This document shows, in pieces, positions 31,859 to 46,290 of a DNA stretch of 64,000 bases. Position 1 is the stretch's first letter; every line of letters begins with the position of its first letter. The stretch is from NCBI GenBank assembly GCA_029204225.1, contig CM055095.1:75721672-75785671 (forward strand). The letters run 5' to 3'. Source of the stretch: Diphasiastrum complanatum. Its lineage: Eukaryota; Streptophyta; Lycopodiopsida; Lycopodiales; Lycopodiaceae. The position numbers and the translations under genes were made by a program. The notes below the pieces were generated by a model that did no database searches, had not been told where the DNA came from, and was given only the letters and a program-made list of their open reading frames with translations.

Positions 31859-33258
31859 TCATGTAGTGCACTTATTACGGTGGCAGTTTTGGTGGGTTCT
31901 AGACTGGCAAAGGTCATCATCAGCTCCTAATTTATATAGTACCTTATCTATAATCGTGTAGGGTCCTACTTTCGCAAGAAAACCTGTCTTTTGTTGTTTA
32001 TTGAGATGATCAAGATAAATTTGATCTTGTAAAAAATTAATAACATCTTCATAAATAGATGATTCTGCTTGAATGCTCATTATGTGCTCATCTGGGAATT
32101 CATCTGATATTGGTTCAAATTGATCTTTAGTTTTAAGCCGTGATATATAATCAGGTTTTTGGTGGTCCTTCCCCCTTCTTAACTCTACTTGATAATCGAC
32201 TTCATCTAATAATAGAACCCATCTAGCTATCCTTCCCAAAAGGTCAGGTTTATTTACTAGATGCTTCAATGCATAATGGTCTACATGAAAAACAAAAGGG
32301 TATCCTAAAAGATAATGCCTGAATTTTTTCACTAAGTAGATCATGCATAATGCCTCCCACTGTGTAGTGGAATAATTTTTTTCGGATGTTGCTAGTTGTC
32401 TACCAGCATAATAAATTGGATAATCAATTTTTTAATCATCCTTTTGGCTAAGCACTACACCAATTGCAAACGATGAAGTGTCTATATATACGTGAAATTT
32501 CTTAGTCCAATCTGGACTCCAGTTGCTCCTGCTAAGGACTGCTTTAATTTTTCGAAAGTGTCCTGGTGATCTTGTGACCAGTGATACTCAACAGCTTTCT
32601 TTAAGGGAGTTACTACTATAGCATACTCTTTTATTATCCTACGATAGTATCCTATGTGGCCTAAAGATCTCCTAAGCTCACGTAGATTGGTTGGTTCATT
32701 CAATTCTAAGATCATTTTAACTTTTTTTATATTGGCTTGAATGCCATCCTTTGAAATTTTATGGCCTAACAAAATGCCTTCCCTCATGCCAAAATAGCAT
32801 TTGGACGGATGCAATTTTAAAGATGTCTCTTGACATCATCTTAAAGTCTTTTCTAATTCATCTAAATGATTTTTAGTGGATGAGTAAACACAAAAGTCAT
32901 CCATAAAGTTCTCTAAGATTTTCCTCAAATTTTTTTGAAAGATGTTTGTCATCATACGCTGAAATGTAGCAGGCACATTACACAGACCGAATGGCATACA
33001 CGTATAAGCGTACGTCCCCCAATCATTGGTAAAAGTTGTTTTTGATCTATCTTCTTCCTTAATGAAGACTTGATTGTACTCAAAAAAATCGTCTAAAAAA
33101 CTATATCTTTTGTATCCAGCTACTTGGTCTAGGATCATGTCTATATATGGTAATGGATGATAGTCTTTTGCTGTGGCAGCATTTAATTTTCTTAAATCTT
33201 GACATACCCTTATTTTACATGTCTTCTTCTTGGTAACTATTACAATAGGTGATACCAT
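31859..33258 (-). pseudogene. Tat-like gypsy reverse transcriptase and RNase H
   Basis: RT runs 33258-32482: VSPIVIVTKKKTCKIRVCQD, LNAATAKDYHPLPYID, then motif A with SFLDDFFEYNQV (family D[GL].SGYNQ), MPFGLCNVPATFQRMM and the catalytic FMDDFCVYS. GILLGHKIS and GHIGYYRRIIKEY are the thumb. RNase H (32344-32160) keeps HYALKHLVNKPDLLGRIARW and RRGKDHQKPDYISR. A frame gap at about 32815-32835 and one between 32344 and 32482 (where the catalytic DASD segment is lost to stops) disable it. The LNAATAKDYHPLPYID wording is characteristic of the Tat/Athila lineage. Confidence 0.9.
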
Positions 33259-34510
33259 TCACTACTTAGAACAGAATATATGATACCCGCTTTTATGCAT
33301 TTATCTAATTCATCTTTCACTAATAATGAATACTTTGGATTGAACATATATTGTCTTTGCCTAACCGGTATGGCTCCCTAGATCAAGTCTATTCTATGCT
33401 CTCCCCATTTAACTGGTATACCATTTTAATCTTCCATTGACCAAGCGAATAAATTTTGATATTTTTGAAGAAGTATTATGTACTCTTCCCGCTCTTGGTC
33501 TCTGATTGGTGTTTATACAAATTCATAATTTTACGCTTACTAATTTCTATTTCTACATAATCAGTCTTATCTACCATTCCCTCAATTAGGGTTGCTCTGG
33601 TTCCACCCAGAACCCTTGACTCGGATGTTGGAAACTCATTTTCTTCCTCCTCATCTATTTCATAACATTCTATGAAATTGATCCAGGGTTCTGTAGGTCC
33701 TGCTATCTCCACAACCCATCTCATAAGGTGACCTCCTAATGGACTGGCTGTGAGAATGCCTAAAAAGAATATTTGTTTGGTGGACCAATTTATAATAGCA
33801 TCTATCTGGTATAACCATGGTCTTCCAAATAATATTGAGTATGGTGGCGTATCTAATGGATTTATGACACAGAAATTCACGACGAACGTCTCTGTCTCTA
33901 TAATTAAATTAACACCCCTCAGTTTTCCTACTGCCATGCATCTAGATGCATCTGCTAAATGAATTTCATGATGAGTAGTAGGCTGGATCTAATCTTCTAG
34001 TCCTAATTCCTTAACCATTTTCTCAATCATTAAGTTAATGCTAGATCCTGAGTCTACTAATATTTTATTAATAGTATGGCCTCCTATAATGCCACTTATC
34101 TCGGGGACTCCACAATCTCCTCTATCTACATACTCTACTCTATTGCTATATGTAGGTATGGATAATGTAACAAACCTCTTCCCTTCCTCACTCCTTACAG
34201 AATGAACTCCTTCATCCTCTGAAGTATAACTCGAGGAAGATGTAGGCGTCTCACCTTCATATTTATCCTTCTCCCAGGATACATTAATCCGTTTATGGCT
34301 TTTTCCTTCTGATGTCGCCATCTGGTCTCGGAAGGTAATCTCCTTCTTCCTCCAGTGGGTAATAATTTCTGCAGATTGCTCTGCAAGTTGCATTTTAGTT
34401 GTCATGTTTTTCGCACTTTTCACAATATTCACATTTCTATCCTTCTTAGTTTTTTTTTTTATCTCTAAGAATTGGCATATTCTTTCTACTTCTGGTTGTG
34501 ACTTCATTTA
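33259..34510 (-). pseudogene. Tat-like gypsy aspartic protease and linker
   Basis: The active site KILVDSGSSINLMIEKMV (about 34070-34000) is intact. The next frame (33937-33476) contains FVVNFCVINPLDTPPYSILFGRPWL, the second conserved protease motif. An Asp/Glu-rich linker follows (YEIDEEEENEFPTSE). A stop at about 33985 separates the two halves. Confidence 0.85.
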
Positions 34511-36139
34511 AATCTAAGTCTAATTCAGGCTAATTTTGGTCTTAATTGTCTATGGGCTCAGACTCTACTTCTATCCTTTGGACTACCATGTCAGTGTTAA
34601 ATTTAGATGGCCATGGCTCATCTTCTCTAGGTGTATAAACAAACCGCAGTTTAGACCATGGCTGGTGTGGCTGAGGACATTCGGTAGTGACATATCCTTC
34701 GCCTTTGCAATTAGCACAAAGTGGCACATATCCTACTGACCTCCTAGGTTCGGGACAGTCAGGCGAATAGTGACCAGGGGCTCTGAAGTTATAGCATGAA
34801 CCCTTTACTCTAGGTGGTGGAGTGGAATCTCTTGTTCCTCCTCTACGCAAAATAGTATTTAGTTGACTATTGCATGGTTTAGACGTAAGAATCTTTTAGT
34901 TAGAGGAGTAGCGGTATAGGCTACCTCCTCATGATTATCAACTGGACAGAGAAATAATTCTTTCTCCACATAACTAGTTTGTAAATTAGGACAATTCATT
35001 TTAGAATGTCCCTCTTTACCACATGCTGCTGTATACCAAACATTAGCATTTGATTTTCCTTTCTTCCTCTTAGCTTTAATGTCGGACATATGGACTTTAC
35101 TCTCCCATTTCTTTCGCTAAAAGCTCTACACTTTTCCTTAATGGACCTGTCTTTTCAAACTTTTCCATCCATCATCTCCTATCTGAGTTCTTACTCTTAG
35201 ATTTTCTATAACTAGGTTCTTCTTCAAATGACGAAGAATAAGATGAAAAATCAGAAGACTCTTCTTCATTTGTTGAATCGGATTCAGACTCTGTAGGCGA
35301 GTCAAATTCTTCTATTCTTTTATGTTTATGCTTCTTCTTCTATTCATAGTTCACTACGGATGCTATGACATTCTCTAACGAGTTCCTCAATCCCTGACAA
35401 CAGTACCTAGCCATCTTCTTGGGTAATCCACCCAAGAGCCATTCATTTTGCATGGAAACAAGATACTGCGCTCCTAGTTTCCTTATCAAATTCTTAACTC
35501 TTTGAGTATATTTCTTAAGAAACTCCTTCGGCTTTTTCTCCATTGAATTAAGACGTGTCAATAGTCTCAAGAAATAGCCTATCTCCCTGAAGTGTTTAAG
35601 AAATGCTGCCTAAAAGCATTCCAAGTATTAACCATTTCCGGAACCAACTGGCTATACCAGATTCTTGCCTGCTTGTGTCGAAGACCTGGTAAAATTCTAA
35701 CTTTATCCTCGATAGTGTTCTCCTTATTGGCTATAGTAATTGATTTGAACTGTGATAAATAGTTATCCGCATCGTCAGATGATGACCCTTTGAAAAAGTC
35801 ATATATGATTTTGGTAGATGTGGGTGGTGCTGGATTTGCCATATTATCAAGTGGTGGGTTAGGTGGCAGATCTGGTCGATCAGATGGATCGGATGACTCA
35901 GAACTATGTTCAGATGGTGTAGATGTAGTTTTTGAAGATGGTTCAAGCTTGTGCTCAAATTCCGGTTCTGATGGTGGATCCAGGTCTTGTTCAAACTCGG
36001 ATTCAGAACTAGTATCAGAACTGTGTTTCGAAGATGAAGATTCAGTTGGATTCGATGAATTAGCAAGCTCTCGCTCAAATGTATTTACAAGTTCTACAAA
36101 AGTGTTGTAAAGATTAATTTTCAGATTTTTGAAATACAA
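34511..36139 (-). pseudogene. Tat-like gypsy gag with three zinc knuckles
   Basis: The frame opens at 36139 after the LTR: a Ser/Glu/Pro-rich segment (SSSSKHSSDTSSESEFEQD and repeats of SEPEFE), then the capsid-like part FFKGSSSDDADNYLSQFKSI and NAFRQHFLN, continuing after a frameshift near 35575 as EKKPKEFLKKYTQRVKNLI. Three CCHC-type knuckles follow in broken frames: CGKEGHSKMNCP (35040), CYNFRAPGHYSPDCP (34790) and CANCKGEGYVTTECP (34715), the first and second lacking one Cys. Gag forms the particle and binds RNA. Three knuckles is more than the one or two usual in gypsy gag. Confidence 0.8.
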
Positions 36140-36179
36140 GTTGCGTGTCTTTCTATAAGCTTCTTAACATGAATAAGAT

Positions 36180-36512
36180 TCAAAAGACTTAGTACACTTA
36201 AAAATCCTGAAAAGACGAAATCTCTTCTCTCTAATGATAGATGAATATCTGCGTATGTACAATGGCTCTGAGTGTCGATCACCAACCGTTAAGTTGTCGA
36301 TTGGGATCTGTTAATGTGTAGCTCTAGAACGTCGCTCAAAACGTCACGAGCTCTTAATCACAATAAATTTACAAGATGCAAATAGGCCTTTACATGAATT
36401 TAGGCACTATAGCATATTTCATGTACAAAAATTGAAAAATTTACAATATAAAACGTTTAATTTGGATAATGTGGGATCATAGGCCTCCACATCTAGTGTA
36501 GCGCTCACTATA
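36180..36512 (-). repeat. 5' LTR of the Tat-like gypsy element (family G2)
   Basis: Begins TGTTATAGTGAGCGCTACACT in minus sense at 36512 and includes the R-like block shared with 26150-26210. The gag frame starts 40 bases beyond 36180. I could not find a clear primer binding site, so the exact inner end is uncertain. Confidence 0.5.
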
Positions 36513-36574
36513 ACAAGTATGTAGAGAATATACACCTTGAAACTTAATGATTGGCCATGATATCTGCTAATTCA

Positions 36575-36787
<213 letters not shown>

Positions 36788-37060
36788 GTTAGAATTAGAG
36801 TAGAATCACTGTGCTACTGTATTGTGGGTCCTATCAGTGGATAAGGATCAGTTGGCCTCGCCACGAGGCAAGTCGAAGGGGCACGCGTCCCGCCAACAAC
36901 AACCTGGGTCATGCATGGGTTGCCTGAGTGAACAACTATATGTACAGTGTAATTTCGTTTTGAGAAATACAGTTGCTATGTGAGCTTGCTGTAGAGAGTG
37001 TTTTCTGTCTGTGTTACTGTGTAGCATGATCTGTGTTCCTGTGCAAAGCAAATTCTAAGT
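36788..37060 (+). repeat. Copia C 5' LTR
   Basis: 273 bp. It begins GTTAGAATTAGAG and ends AATTCTAAGT, so the ends form a short inverted repeat (TTAGAATT/AATTCTAA). It matches the 3' LTR 42548-42872 with about a dozen differences by hand count, mostly transitions. Contains the palindrome GCCTCGCCACGAGGC. Confidence 0.95.
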
Positions 37061-37080
37061 TGATATTAGAGCGGTACAGG
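37061..37080 (+). promoter_or_regulatory. Primer binding site, initiator tRNA-Met type
   Basis: TGATATTAGAGCGGTACAGG directly after the 5' LTR matches TGGTATCAGAGC at 10 of 12 positions. Confidence 0.8.
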
Positions 37081-38376
37081 GAGTGTACACAGTACAGCAT
37101 CGTCGTTGAAGAGAGCTTTGGGAGAACTGTCTTCTGAGAGTTCGGGGTTTACGGCGGGCTGAAGACGTAAGGAGAAACACTGGTGCTGAGAGTTTAGCAC
37201 ACAGAAGCTTGGTAAGCTTGAGACTGTGTGAGGATTGAGAGACAAGGGTTGTTGGCTGAATCAGAACCTCGACAAATAGAATTTTGAAATTCCAAAGCAG
37301 GCTATTTGGTGTTTGTAGTTAGTGTGCAATCAATCGGACACCGTTTGACAAACGGATTGAAGCATCAGCTTTCCAGTGGTAGGGTGACCTCAGAGCAATT
37401 GATTTGGCCAGCCAGAGAGCTGTGAAAAGCAAGCCAAGATCAAAAGCTACAAGCAAAACCCTGGTCAAGGGTTTGGAAGCCTAAATACTTGGTTTTCTCT
37501 CTATTCTGAATTGTTTTGGTTGCTGTGAAATCTCATAGAAGGGTGCCCTAGCAGTACAAATTAGACCTGAAGTGGTTGTGGACAGCCGCAAGCAGTACAA
37601 CGCACTGGATCTACGAGAGCTGGGTGGCCAAAACCCTGCAGCCATAGCTTGAAGCTCGTGAAGGAGAAGGAGGCCGCGAGGAGGTTGTCGTGTGCGGTGA
37701 AGGGAGTGGGGCTGTAGCGCTCCGAAGTGTCCAGCGGCTGGAGTACCCTGTTTCAACGTTCTGGAAAGATCACAGCTGTAGGATTGAGAGTAGATACGGA
37801 TTGACGGTTGAGATCGTGCTACTTAAGATGAATATCCACAGTTGGATCAAAATCGACCTTTAGATGGAGTCTGAAGGGCAGTTGAAGAAGGGAAAGAGGC
37901 TTTGAAGTAATTATAGCCATTCAACTTCAATAAAAATTTTCACATTGAGAGTTGAGTTGGGTCCCAAGTTCATGAAGTGTGAAGTTTCTTCATTCTGAAG
38001 AAACAGTTCAAAAACGAGAAAAGTACCTATTTTTGGGTCCTTTGTCCGTTTTGACCCAAATGAAAGGCTATAACCTCCAAAAGAAGGGAGCCCAGACTGT
38101 ACCTGCAAGTACGATACAACAAACAGAGTGATTATAGTGGAGAAAGTGTTCGGAGTGCGCCAAAAGTGATTTCAGTAGTCCATTGGACACGTAGTTGGGA
38201 GTTGACGACTGAATGCATTTCGGAAGGTGACGCCGATTTGGCTTTCAAATTGGTTGAAAAGCGGTGAGTGGCCTGGTAAGGGAAAAAGTGCAAGCCATTA
38301 TTTTCAACTTCTGACATCATTGTTGGCCTCGACATACTATTTTTAGCCTACGGTAGAAGTTTCAAGCAGTTTTGCG
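37081..38376 (+). other. Copia C leader, 1.3 kb
   Basis: Unusually long untranslated leader between the primer site and gag. Part of it (37890-38245) recurs at 29110-29555. No conserved frame is evident. Confidence 0.7.
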
Positions 38377-39180
38377 ATGGCAAACATGGGAGAGTCCATT
38401 TTGAGTGAAAGTAGCAAATTGGACGGGATTTCCAACTATGCAGTGTGGAAATTCAAAATGAAAGACATACTGATGGAGAAAGACGTGTGGGAAGTTGTCA
38501 CAGGCGATGAGAGAAGGCCGCCAACTGAAGCGAATTTTAAAGTGTTCGACAAAAAGTTGAGGAAGGCTTTGACCTTCATTAACTTGTCAGTGAAGGATCA
38601 CATCATTACCCACATTTGTGATGCTGTTACACCCAGACAGGCATGGGATGTGCTAAAGGAGTAGTTCCAGACGTCAAATCCGTCAAGAATCATGTTTCTG
38701 AAGTCAAAGTTGAATAGTGTCCGCATGGAAGAAGGAGAGCACATTCAGACGTAATGACCAGAATCAAGACAATGAGGGATGAACTGCATTCTATTGGTGA
38801 GCGCATACATGATGTGGAGCTGGTGCACAATGCATTGTGCGGAATTGCAGAACCCTATCAGATGTTTGTGAGCGGAATAGCATCAAGAGAAAGATTGCCA
38901 ACCTTTGACGAGCTCATAGGAATCTTGATGCAGGAACAGCAACGGCGAGAACTGGTGAAAGCTAGACGTCAAAATACTGACGATCAGGCACTTGCGACAC
39001 GCCAGAAACAAGGCAAGGGCAAGGGCAAGAAGAAGTCTAAACAGCAATTTGCCAAGTCTCAGGAGGATGAGGGATCTTCCAGTAAGACCAAGAAGAAAGG
39101 CAAGTGCTTCCATTGTGGTAAAGAGGGCCATTGGAAGAGTGAATGTTGCAAATTCTTGGTGGAACAAGGCAAGGGAGAAC
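38377..39180 (+). pseudogene. Copia C gag (UBN2-type) with zinc knuckle
   Basis: MANMGESILSESSKLDG, then NYAVWKFKMKDILMEKDVW and TPRQAWDVLKE are standard copia gag. A stop at 38664 and a one-base frameshift at about 38752 break it; the second frame (from 38754) carries TRIKTMRDELHSIGERI, a Lys-rich basic linker and one CCHC knuckle, CFHCGKEGHWKSEC (39102-39143). The gag builds virus-like particles and packages RNA. Confidence 0.93.
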
Positions 39181-40325
39181 CAAAACAAGCAGGTAACCTT
39201 GTCGATGAGGGTGAGATTGAAGACTCTAGCATCCTCATATCTGTATTGTCATCTAATCAAGATGATCAAGCATGGTATATTGACTCGGGAGCCACAAGAC
39301 ACATGACAAGTAACAAGAATTGGTTTAGTAGCATGAAAGTGTTGGATAATGGAACATCTGTTTTACAAGCAAATGGTGAGGTGTGCAAGGTCAAGGGGAT
39401 AGGCACTGTTTCAATCCAATTACTTGATGGCAAAAGCAGGATGATCAGGGAGGTACTTTATGTATCAGGTTTGAAGAAAAATCTACTTTCTGTTGGAGTC
39501 ATTACTGATCAAAAGTTGAAAGTAGAATTCACCCATGATCGTTGCTTTGTGAAGGATGTGAACCAAAAGTTCAAAGTTATTGTGGATGGAGTAAGGGAGC
39601 CCAATACAAAATTGTATAGGTTGAATGCTACAATCAAGGGGCAACATGGACTTGTATCGTCCATTCCATCGCAAACTGAGTTGTCGCATAAGAGGCTTGG
39701 TATCTTGAACTTGGGAATTCTCAGTTTGATGAGAAAATTGGAGATGGTAACAGGATTGCCTACCATTGAAGACCACTTGAAATTGATGTGCGAATCATGT
39801 GTATATGGGAAGCAGCATCGAGAGAAGTTCAATAAAAGGGGTGTTGCAAGAGCAAAGAACATCTTGGATTTAATCCACACGGATTTATGCGGGCCTACGA
39901 GGACCATGTCCTTAGGTAAAGCCTTCTATTTCATGACCTTTATTGATGATATGTCATGTAAGACGTGGATCTACTTCTTGAAGAAGAAATCAGATGCATT
40001 TGACAACTTCAAGAGCTTCAAAGCATTGGTTGAAAATCAGACAGGTAGGAAGATCAAAGTCCTAAGATTAGATAGAAGAGGTGAGTACAAGTCTAATGAC
40101 TTCAATGATCTTTGTGATCAATGTGGGATTAAAAGACAATTTATGCAAGCTCATACTCCTGCTCTCAATGGTGTAGCTGAGTGCAAGAATCGTACGATTG
40201 TGAAAAGTGCCAAATCTATGCTAGCTGAGATGAAATTACCAAAGGATTTTTGGTCAAAAGCATGCAGTACGGCAGTCTATCTTCAAAATAGAAGTACTAC
40301 CAGCCATACCAAAGATAACACCTGA
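39181..40325 (+). pseudogene. Copia C protease and integrase
   Basis: Same frame as gag. Protease active site WYIDSGATRHMTSN at about 39275, GAG-pre-integrase segment HKRLGILNLGILSLMRKL (usually H.RLGH.N: the His is lost) and CESCVYGKQHREKF. The integrase core has IHTDLCGP, TFIDDMS, RLDRRGEYKSNDF (family R.D.GGE) and TPALNGVAECKNRT. The catalytic Asp, Asp and Glu are all present. Stop at 40323. Confidence 0.93.
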
Positions 40326-42492
40326 GGAAGCATTCACGAAGAAGAAGCCAAAGGTGAACCACTTGCGAATCTTTGGATGTAAGGCCTTTGTACACGTTCC
40401 TAAGGAAGAGAGACATAAACTTGATGTAAAAGCTATCAAGTGTATATTCCTAGGATATGATGATCATGTGAAGGGCTATAGATGTTTTGATCTAGTGGAA
40501 AACAAAGTCCATATAAACCGTGATGTTATCTTTGATGAGTCCAAGATGTATGAAGACGAGGATGCTGAGAAGATAGAGACATCCAGTGGGAAAGATGGTA
40601 TAGTGAGGATACCACCTGATGATGATCCATTCATTGACCTTCCGAGTGACGAACATGAGGATACATCTCAAGATACTACTACTCAACCTCAAGAGACAGG
40701 TTGGAGAGGTAGGGACAAACCTTTTGGTGCAAGAAGGATTGAAATTGCAGGTGACAAATGCAAGGAGAAGGATGTACCATGGGATACATTTTCACTAGGA
40801 AGCCGATCACCTGATAGGAAGCTCCCTAAGTGGTTTGAGAGATTGTTGGAGAGCCGCAACATGGATGACTTTCCAGGATCATCTAGCCAGGGAGAGCTAC
40901 GAAGATCAACAAGAGAGAAGACACAACCTGAGAGGTATGAAACAAATTATGCTCTCTAGCTTATCAAAGCAAAGAACCTTCGACTTATGGTGAAGCGAAG
41001 GATGATGACATTTGGGTCAAGGCCATGGGAGAGGAGATGGAGACAATTGCTAAGCATAGCACATGGGACTTACCAGTTGGCAAGAAACCCATTGGTTGCA
41101 AATGGATATACAGGACTAAGTACCATGTAGATGGAAGTGTAGCAAAGCACAAAGCAAGATTGGTGATCAAAGGGTACGCACAAAATAAAGGCATCGACTA
41201 TGAGGAGACCTTTGCGTCGGTTTGTAAGTGGAATACTTTACGTCTACTTATTGCTTTAGCTTCATATTTTGGTTGGCCTTTGCATCAGATGGATGTGAAA
41301 TCTGCTTTTCTAAATGGTAAGTTAGAAGAAGAAGTGTTCATGGATCAACCTGAAGGCTTTGTAACGAAGGGACAGAAAAATAAAATATGTCGCTTGAAGA
41401 AATTATGGTCTTAAACAAGCATCACGTGCGTGGTACAGCAGGGTTGATGCCTACTTTCGTTCAAAGGGGATGGTGAGAACACATTCTGATCCAAATCTAT
41501 ATGTCTTATGCTTTGATGGTATGTTTGCTTTGATTGATCTTTATGTTGATGACTTGATTATTACGAGAAATAATCAAGAGATGATAGACATGATCAAGAA
41601 AGACCTCATGGAATAATTCGAGATGACAGATCTCAGCCTGATGCATTACTGCCTTGGAGTACAAGTGTGGCAAAAAGGACATGAAGTGGGTTTAACACAA
41701 GTGAAATATGTCAAAGAGTTGCTGCACAGGTTTAGGTAGGAGGATTGCAAACTAGTAAATACTCCTATTGAACCAGGTTAAAAGCTTTCTAAGCTTGATG
41801 AGTCACAGTCATTTGATGCTACACTGTATAGGCAATTAGTAGGGAGCTTGATTTACCTTACCACGACTAGACCAGATATATGCTATGTTGTTGGCATTGT
41901 AAGTCAGTTTATGGCAGGACCTACAGAAATGCGTTGGAAGGCAGCTAAATGCATTTTGCATTATATACAAGGCACTTCAGAGTATGGCTTGATTTACAGG
42001 AAGCATGATGGTTTACCTGAGTTGTGTGGCTATGTGGATGCGGATTAAAGAGGTGACTATGATGATCATAGATCTACCATAGGGTATGTATTCCAGTTTT
42101 GTGGTAGTTGCTTTTCTTGGTCTAGTAAGAAGCAAAGTACAATTGCTCTTTCCACCATAGAGGCAAAGTATAAGGCATTGTGTAGTGCAGCACAGGAAGC
42201 TATATGGTTGAGACAAATCTTGGAAGAAGTGGGCATGAAGCAAAAAAATCCCACGACTTTACATAGTAACAGTCAGAGTGGCATTCAGCTAGCAAAGAAT
42301 CCAGTGTTCCATGCAAGAACTAAACCCATTGAGATTCAGTATCACTTTATACGTGAGAGGCTGTTGAGTCATGAAATTCATGTTGTTCATTGTAGCACAG
42401 AAGAACAACTAGCTGATATTTTCACTAAGCCACTTGTTGGAGAAAAGTTTGATAAGTCTAGATCAAAGCTTTCTATACTTAAAGTTTGTTGA
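40326..42492 (+). pseudogene. Copia C integrase C-end, reverse transcriptase and RNase H
   Basis: FGCKAFVHVPKEERHKLD and FLGYDDHVKGYRCFD (40370-40490) end the integrase. RT starts about 41025: KPIGCKWIYRTKYHVDG, HKARLVIKGYAQ, MDVKSAFLNGKLEEEVFM, then after a stop at 41413 and a frame change LYVDDLIIT (41541-41567). RNase H has CGYVDAD at 42030 followed by a stop, then QSTIALSTIEAKYKAL and NPVFHARTKPIEIQYHFI to 42492. At least five disabling changes, yet domain order and lengths are those of a full copia element. Confidence 0.93.
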
Positions 42493-42531
42493 CTTTAAAG
42501 CTATGTATATGACTGTGTATAAAGTAGACTC

Positions 42532-42547
42532 TACTTTAAGAGAGAGA
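42532..42547 (+). promoter_or_regulatory. Polypurine tract of copia C
   Basis: AAGAGAGAGAG directly before the 3' LTR start GTTAGAATT, the expected plus-strand primer position. Confidence 0.75.
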
Positions 42548-42872
42548 GTTAGAATTAAAGTAGAATCACTATGCTACTGTACTATGGGTCCTATCAGTGG
42601 ATAAGGATCAGTTGGCCTCGCCACGAGGCAAGTCGACGGGACACGTCAGTGGATAAGGATCAGTTGGCCTCGCCACGAGGCAAGTCGACGGGACACGCGT
42701 CCCGCCAACGACAACCTGGGTCATGCATGGGTTGCTTGAGTGAACAACTATATGTACAGTGTAATTTCGTTTTGAGAAATATAGTTGCTATGTGAGCTTG
42801 CTATGGAGAGTGTTTTCTGTCTGTGTTACTATGTAGCATGATCTGTGTTCCTGTGCAAAGCAAATTCTAAGT
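42548..42872 (+). repeat. Copia C 3' LTR with a 52-bp tandem duplication
   Basis: 325 bp, i.e. the 273-bp 5' LTR plus one extra 52-bp unit: CAGTGGATAAGGATCAGTTG starts at both 42595 and 42647. The element is bounded by GTATGA at 36782-36787 and 42873-42878, the target duplication. Confidence 0.95.
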
Positions 42873-45430
<2,558 letters not shown>

Positions 45431-45615
45431 AAAGTGAGTTTAATAGAAGTCAAGCTTGACACCGAACAATAAATCCTACCAAACTCTTGGGATGTATGCA
45501 CGAAACATGAATCTCTCGATGAGCTGATGACATCCCTCTAGCAAGTGTGATATAGAGATGCCAAAAATTCCCAATAAATGAGGCTTAAGAGTACCATGAT
45601 AAATGGTGAACCTCC

Positions 45616-46290
45616 TCATATATTTGTCATGAAGATGTGAGTGCTATGTATTGGATATCGCATCTCTTTGTCAACAAATGTTGTGATTGTTAAGTTCATG
45701 TTTAATACTGACAGCAAATCTATGGATAGAGCAGATGTGTTTGATGATGATGATGCTATCGAGGGAGTAGGAGTGTGGGTGGATGGATATTCGTCGTCAG
45801 ATCCCTCATCCTCTTTCCTGATGGCATCTTCCATAGCTTATTGTAGAGTAGCGTACTGCTCCCGTCATTTCAGCTCTCTTCTTATGCTTTGTGGTAGTCC
45901 GGCTAGGAACCACATGGTCACCGCATGATCGGGAGTTAGGGTTGCACTGCACTCGGATCGTAGATGTTTAACCCGTTCAATATAGCCCCTGACCCTTTCT
46001 CGTTTTACCATCTTGAATTTACTCAACAGGAGAAATGGGTGTTCCAGGAACTTCCTTGGTTTAAAGCATGTAATGAGAGCCACTCTAACCGCTTTCCAGG
46101 TAGATTTTTCTTCCTCTGACAGGTTGAAAAACCAATCCTGCGCCACTGCCAATAAGGACATGGCCGTAGATTTCACAAGCTTGCTCATAGATCTAGAGAA
46201 ATCGGGTGGGATCTGATGATCCATCATATTTTGGTATTTCCATTCATGGTGCTCTCCGGACTGCTTGCAGGAAGTGATACAGGTTTGGGT
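45616..46290 (-). pseudogene. Gypsy gag fragment
   Basis: SMSKLVKSTAMSLLAVAQDW, FNLSEEEKSTWKAVRVALI and KFKMVKRERVRGYIERVKHL (46210-45970) are the gypsy retrotransposon gag pattern (AQ.W..L......W......F). It continues through a stop to a Ser/Thr/Pro-rich end at 45700. No zinc knuckle is visible. Confidence 0.8.

Noticed and set aside
31006-36512. Endogenous pararetrovirus (caulimovirid) as source of the pol at 31-36 kb or of U1/U2
   Set aside because: The 31-36 kb pol includes an integrase, which caulimovirids lack, and U1/U2 show no movement or coat protein motif that I recognise.
42595-42698. Duplicated palindrome GCCTCGCCACGAGGC as a transcription terminator or CRISPR-like repeat
   Set aside because: Two copies only, explained by a 52-bp tandem duplication in an LTR; plant context.
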